Shown one piece after another: positions 61,388 to 64,000 of a DNA stretch of 64,000 nucleotides. A model generated the notes under the pieces. It made no database searches. It saw nothing but the letters and a program-made list of their open reading frames with translations, and was not told where the DNA came from. A program made the translations under genes and the position numbers. The first letter of the stretch is position 1, and each line of letters starts with the position of its first letter. This stretch comes from JAIQFL01 sp035295745 (GTDB taxonomy: Bacteria; Acidobacteriota; Terriglobia; Bryobacterales; Bryobacteraceae), in contig DATGIL010000097.1 of the NCBI GenBank assembly GCA_035295745.1, positions 1 to 64,000 on the forward strand. Reading direction: 5' to 3'.

Positions 61388-61727
61388 TGTCTGAACAGAA
61401 GACGGACGTCCCATACGGAACCCTGGATCTGCTGAGATCCTGAAGACATTGGAGACGATGAGGCCGATGCACGGGTACCGCATCGCCAGCAGAATTGAGC
61501 AGGTAGCGGAGAACCTCTTGCGATTGAACCAGGGGTCGATCTATCCGGCTCTCATACGCCTGGAAGAGCAGGGTTGGATTCGCACGAAGTGGGGAATTTC
61601 CGAGACCGAACGCAAGGTTAAGTTTTATTCGCTCACCACGGCCGGATCGAAGCAATTGAACGTCGCAGTGGCGAACTGGGAGAGGGCGACGGCGCTGGTG
61701 GCCCGGTTCCTGGAGGCGGAGTCGTGA
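61388..61727 (+). pseudogene. Frameshifted PadR family regulator
   Basis: The first 18 codons read MSEQKTDVPYGTLDLLRS and run into TGA at 61442. After two extra bases at GCTGAGATCC the PadR sequence continues in another frame: ILKTLETMRPMHGYRIASRI, then NQGSIYPALIRLEEQGWI and KFYSLTTAG to TGA 61727. The combined 112-residue product would be a normal PadR protein. Either the gene is inactivated, or translation restarts at ATG 61455-61467 and gives a protein without its first helix. It belongs to a different PadR subgroup from those at 1428 and 22289. Confidence 0.75.
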
Positions 61728-61807
61728 AGCTTCGACTGGCAGCGGCTCGCCTGCTGGCGCCACAAGAAGCGTGGAGTACGGCATCGAGTTTGCGGGCATC
61801 GACTGAC
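61724..61807 (+). pseudogene. Possible 5' stub of lost permease gene
   Basis: A GTG overlapping the PadR stop by 4 nt (GTGA) opens a 27-codon frame (VKLRLAAARLLAPQEAW) that stops at 61807. PadR genes of this type are usually coupled in the same way to ADOP permease genes, so this may be what remains after deletion. Weak evidence. Confidence 0.3.
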
Positions 61808-61868
61808 TCTTCGCCCGGATTATATTCTTCCGGCTACCGGCTGCCTTGAGTCAAATCGACAGCTTAGA

Positions 61869-63743
61869 TCAGGCTGTCTCCGCAGCCGCGATAGAAGAGG
61901 TATGCGGTTCCCCGGAATCGCCAACAAACTCCGCGAGCTTAACGTTGTGGTCGGAAGCGACCATCTCCGCAGCTTTTTCGCCGACCATGATAGAAGCGGC
62001 GTTTGTATTGCCGCTGACCACGTTGGGCATGATACTCGCATCCGCTACGCGGAGCTTCCCCACGCCAAATACCCGAAGCCGGGGATCGACTACGCTACCG
62101 ATCCGGCAGGTGCAACTCAGGTGATATACCGTCATCGAGAAGTGGCACGCGAGGTCTTCCAGCAACGCATCGCTGGGAATGCCGCCTTCGGGGTATCCGT
62201 GCTTCTGCGCTAAAGCTGGCGGCACCATCCATGGACCGAGTCTGTCTTTCACCGGCCAGTGCGCCACGATGTCCAGCGCCCGTCGCAGAACGGCCACCAT
62301 GACTTTCAAGTCGTGCGGGTCCGAATAGTAGTTCATCCGGATCGCCGGCGGCACCGCCGGATCGCTGCTTTCAAGGACGATTTCGCCCTCGCTGTGCGGA
62401 AGCACCGGATTGACCAGGAGAATGAGGCTCTCCGTGTCCGGCGCCAGGCGTCGGGACACATCGTCGAAATACTGAGCCACGTCAATGTTGAGACACCTGA
62501 ACAGATCAGGCGAGCCCCCGGTTACAAAGCAGGAGATCTGCGCGTCGTGGCTGTGAAGATCGCCAAGGCCAGTCGAGTACCAGGCGGCGGCATCGTATAA
62601 CGAAGAAGAAATCAGGCCGCGGCCGGTGGTAGCCCATTCGGTGACGCGGCGCACCGCCTCCGCCTTCAGGGCCTGGAGCTCGGGAGACAAGTTCACATCT
62701 TCAGAGGGGTCGGCGGGGAGAGGGCCGCCGGGTTGACGGAGGACGTCAGGACCCAACGAGAGCCCGACTTCGTTAATGGAGACGCCGGCTCCGGGGGCGG
62801 CGAAGAACAAGGGAACCTGCACGTGATCCTTCAGATGTTTGCCGACGTGCGGCGCATCGACGAGACAGCGAGCGCCTGCCGCTTCGAGTTCCCTCCGCGG
62901 CCCAATTCCGGAAAGCATCAGTAACTGGGGTGAGCCGACGGCTCCTGCGCTCAGGATCACTTCCTTGCCGGCGGCGGCGACGGCGGTCTTGCCGTCGGTT
63001 GTGCGATATTCGACACCTGCCGCTTCCAGCGCCTCCGTCAGAATTACGCGCGTCGCCTGCACTCCAGTCAGGATTGTGAGATTGGGCCGTCGTTCCACTT
63101 CGCCTTCGAGGAAAGCGCGGTAGGTGCTCGATCGTCTGCCTCGCTTCGTGGTGGTCTGCATTAAAGAGACTGTGCCGGCAGGGCCGCCACGGTTTCGTCC
63201 GTTGTAGTCGCCGCGCGGGATTCCAGCGGCTGCTGCCGCTTCGACGAACTCGCGGGCTCCTGGCAGTACGGGCGAGCGCACGGAAACTCCCATTGGACCA
63301 TCATGATTGTGCGCCTCAGAGTCGATCGCGATTTCATCGCTCGGGGCGAGCCCCTCGCTCTTGCGGAAGTACGGCAGCACGTCCGCATAGCTCCAGCCCG
63401 TAGCGCCGCCCTCCGCCCACGAATCGAAGTCTCCAGGGTGGCCCCGAACGTAAGCCATATAGTTGATCCCGGAAGATCCGCCGAGCATCTTGCCGCGCGG
63501 TACAGGCACCCGTCGTCCGTTGAGACCGAGCCCTGCCTTGCCCGGGTCCGCGGTGTACATCCAGTCCGTGGCAGGATTCAACTGCATAGCGGCGCATGCC
63601 ACAGGAATCATTTCCACCTCCGGCGGCCGTTCACCGGCCTCGATTAACGCGACGCGACACGATGGATCCTCGGACAGGCGCGACGCGATCACGGCACCTG
63701 CCGATCCGCCTCCTACAATCACAAAGTCGAACGTATCTGACAT
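61869..63743 (-). CDS. GMC family FAD-dependent oxidoreductase (choline dehydrogenase-like)
   Basis: A 624-residue flavoenzyme. ATG 63743 is preceded by AAGGAGAC at 8 nt and followed at once by the FAD motif FDFVIVGGGSAGAVIASRLS; an upstream extension in the frame is unsupported. GMC signature 1 is GKMLGGSSGINYMAYVRGH and signature 2 is GAVGSPQLLMLSGIG. The C-terminal active-site region reads YHLSCTCRIGS (usual form YHPVGTCRMG) and VVSGNTNAASIM, so the His is kept. Members oxidise alcohols such as choline or sugars; the substrate here is not known. It has no obvious operon partner. Confidence 0.9.
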   Translation of the reverse strand: MSDTFDFVIVGGGSAGAVIASRLSEDPSCRVALIEAGERPPEVEMIPVACAAMQLNPATDWMYTADPGKAGLGLNGRRVPVPRGKMLGGSSGINYMAYVRGHPGDFDSWAEGGATGWSYADVLPYFRKSEGLAPSDEIAIDSEAHNHDGPMGVSVRSPVLPGAREFVEAAAAAGIPRGDYNGRNRGGPAGTVSLMQTTTKRGRRSSTYRAFLEGEVERRPNLTILTGVQATRVILTEALEAAGVEYRTTDGKTAVAAAGKEVILSAGAVGSPQLLMLSGIGPRRELEAAGARCLVDAPHVGKHLKDHVQVPLFFAAPGAGVSINEVGLSLGPDVLRQPGGPLPADPSEDVNLSPELQALKAEAVRRVTEWATTGRGLISSSLYDAAAWYSTGLGDLHSHDAQISCFVTGGSPDLFRCLNIDVAQYFDDVSRRLAPDTESLILLVNPVLPHSEGEIVLESSDPAVPPAIRMNYYSDPHDLKVMVAVLRRALDIVAHWPVKDRLGPWMVPPALAQKHGYPEGGIPSDALLEDLACHFSMTVYHLSCTCRIGSVVDPRLRVFGVGKLRVADASIMPNVVSGNTNAASIMVGEKAAEMVASDHNVKLAEFVGDSGEPHTSSIAAAETA

Positions 63744-64000
63744 GGTCCTGTCTCCTTGAGCATTTCCAACGCACCCCGACCTCCAGCGCGGATTCGGCCA
63801 GGACTTGGCCGGGCCCAAGCCGGTCACCTGCGGAGCGAGGCATCTGAGCGGTTTGACTAGTCTACCTCAATCAAAATCGGACTAGCCTGGATGAAGTCGC
63901 ATCGAAAAGGCGATTCGGGATAGTGTCGGATTGCCGCCTTATCCGGCTAAGAGTGTTATCGACGGCTCAATCGTTAATCAGAGGACTGTGGACGCTGAAT

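Overview
The window looks like a chromosomal segment of a soil Acidobacteriota, most likely of the Solibacter/Bryobacter type. Four things seen in the sequence support this. There is a TIGR03435-type secreted protein (29363-30085). Two tandem large permeases of the acidobacterial ADOP type sit behind a PadR regulator (22289-27754). There are many RG-rich secreted peptidases and WD40/NHL beta-propeller proteins. REP-like GC-rich inverted repeats recur throughout. No rRNA, tRNA, CRISPR array or intact mobile element was recognised.

Layout. 1-11 kb: the end of an S41 protease, a PadR regulator with a small permease-prefix membrane protein, BshA (bacillithiol synthesis), two metallophosphoesterases, a giant tricorn-like protease, and the cytochrome bd oxidase genes cydAB. 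11.1-12.1 kb: a tandem array of about 103-bp repeat units built from REP-type arms. 12-17 kb: a minus-strand group of an esterase, a degenerate S10 serine carboxypeptidase homologue that has lost its Ser and His, and an intact S10 paralogue. 17-22 kb: a SEC-C fragment, a PEP-CTERM protein, a multi-pass membrane protein, a sulfatase and a PHP phosphoesterase. 22-28 kb: PadR plus two ADOP permeases, flanked by REP elements. 28-34 kb: a TlpA-like thioredoxin protein, the TIGR03435 protein, a secreted protein, a ThDP-dependent enzyme, GalE and a small secreted protein.

34-44 kb: a signalling and envelope block. One operon encodes a REC-HPt-REC regulator, a membrane HEAT-repeat protein and a GT2-like membrane protein with altered catalytic motifs. 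A second operon encodes two membrane proteins that share an N-terminal MPN/JAMM-like domain; one ends in a TonB-like domain and the other in an NTF2-like domain. A BamE-like secreted protein and a membrane hybrid histidine kinase follow. I consider this block the best candidate for an undescribed system.

44-64 kb: a small Cys-rich protein, a HAF-repeat PEP-CTERM protein, a regulator-like WD40 protein, a c-type cytochrome, an RND efflux pair, a degraded stretch with two pseudogenes around an NHL-repeat protein, a cytoplasmic multi-PAS/GAF kinase between two single-domain response regulators, a frameshifted PadR gene and a GMC oxidoreductase.

All calls rest on reading motifs and protein sequence by eye. 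No database search was run, so family names are judgements and domain boundaries are approximate.
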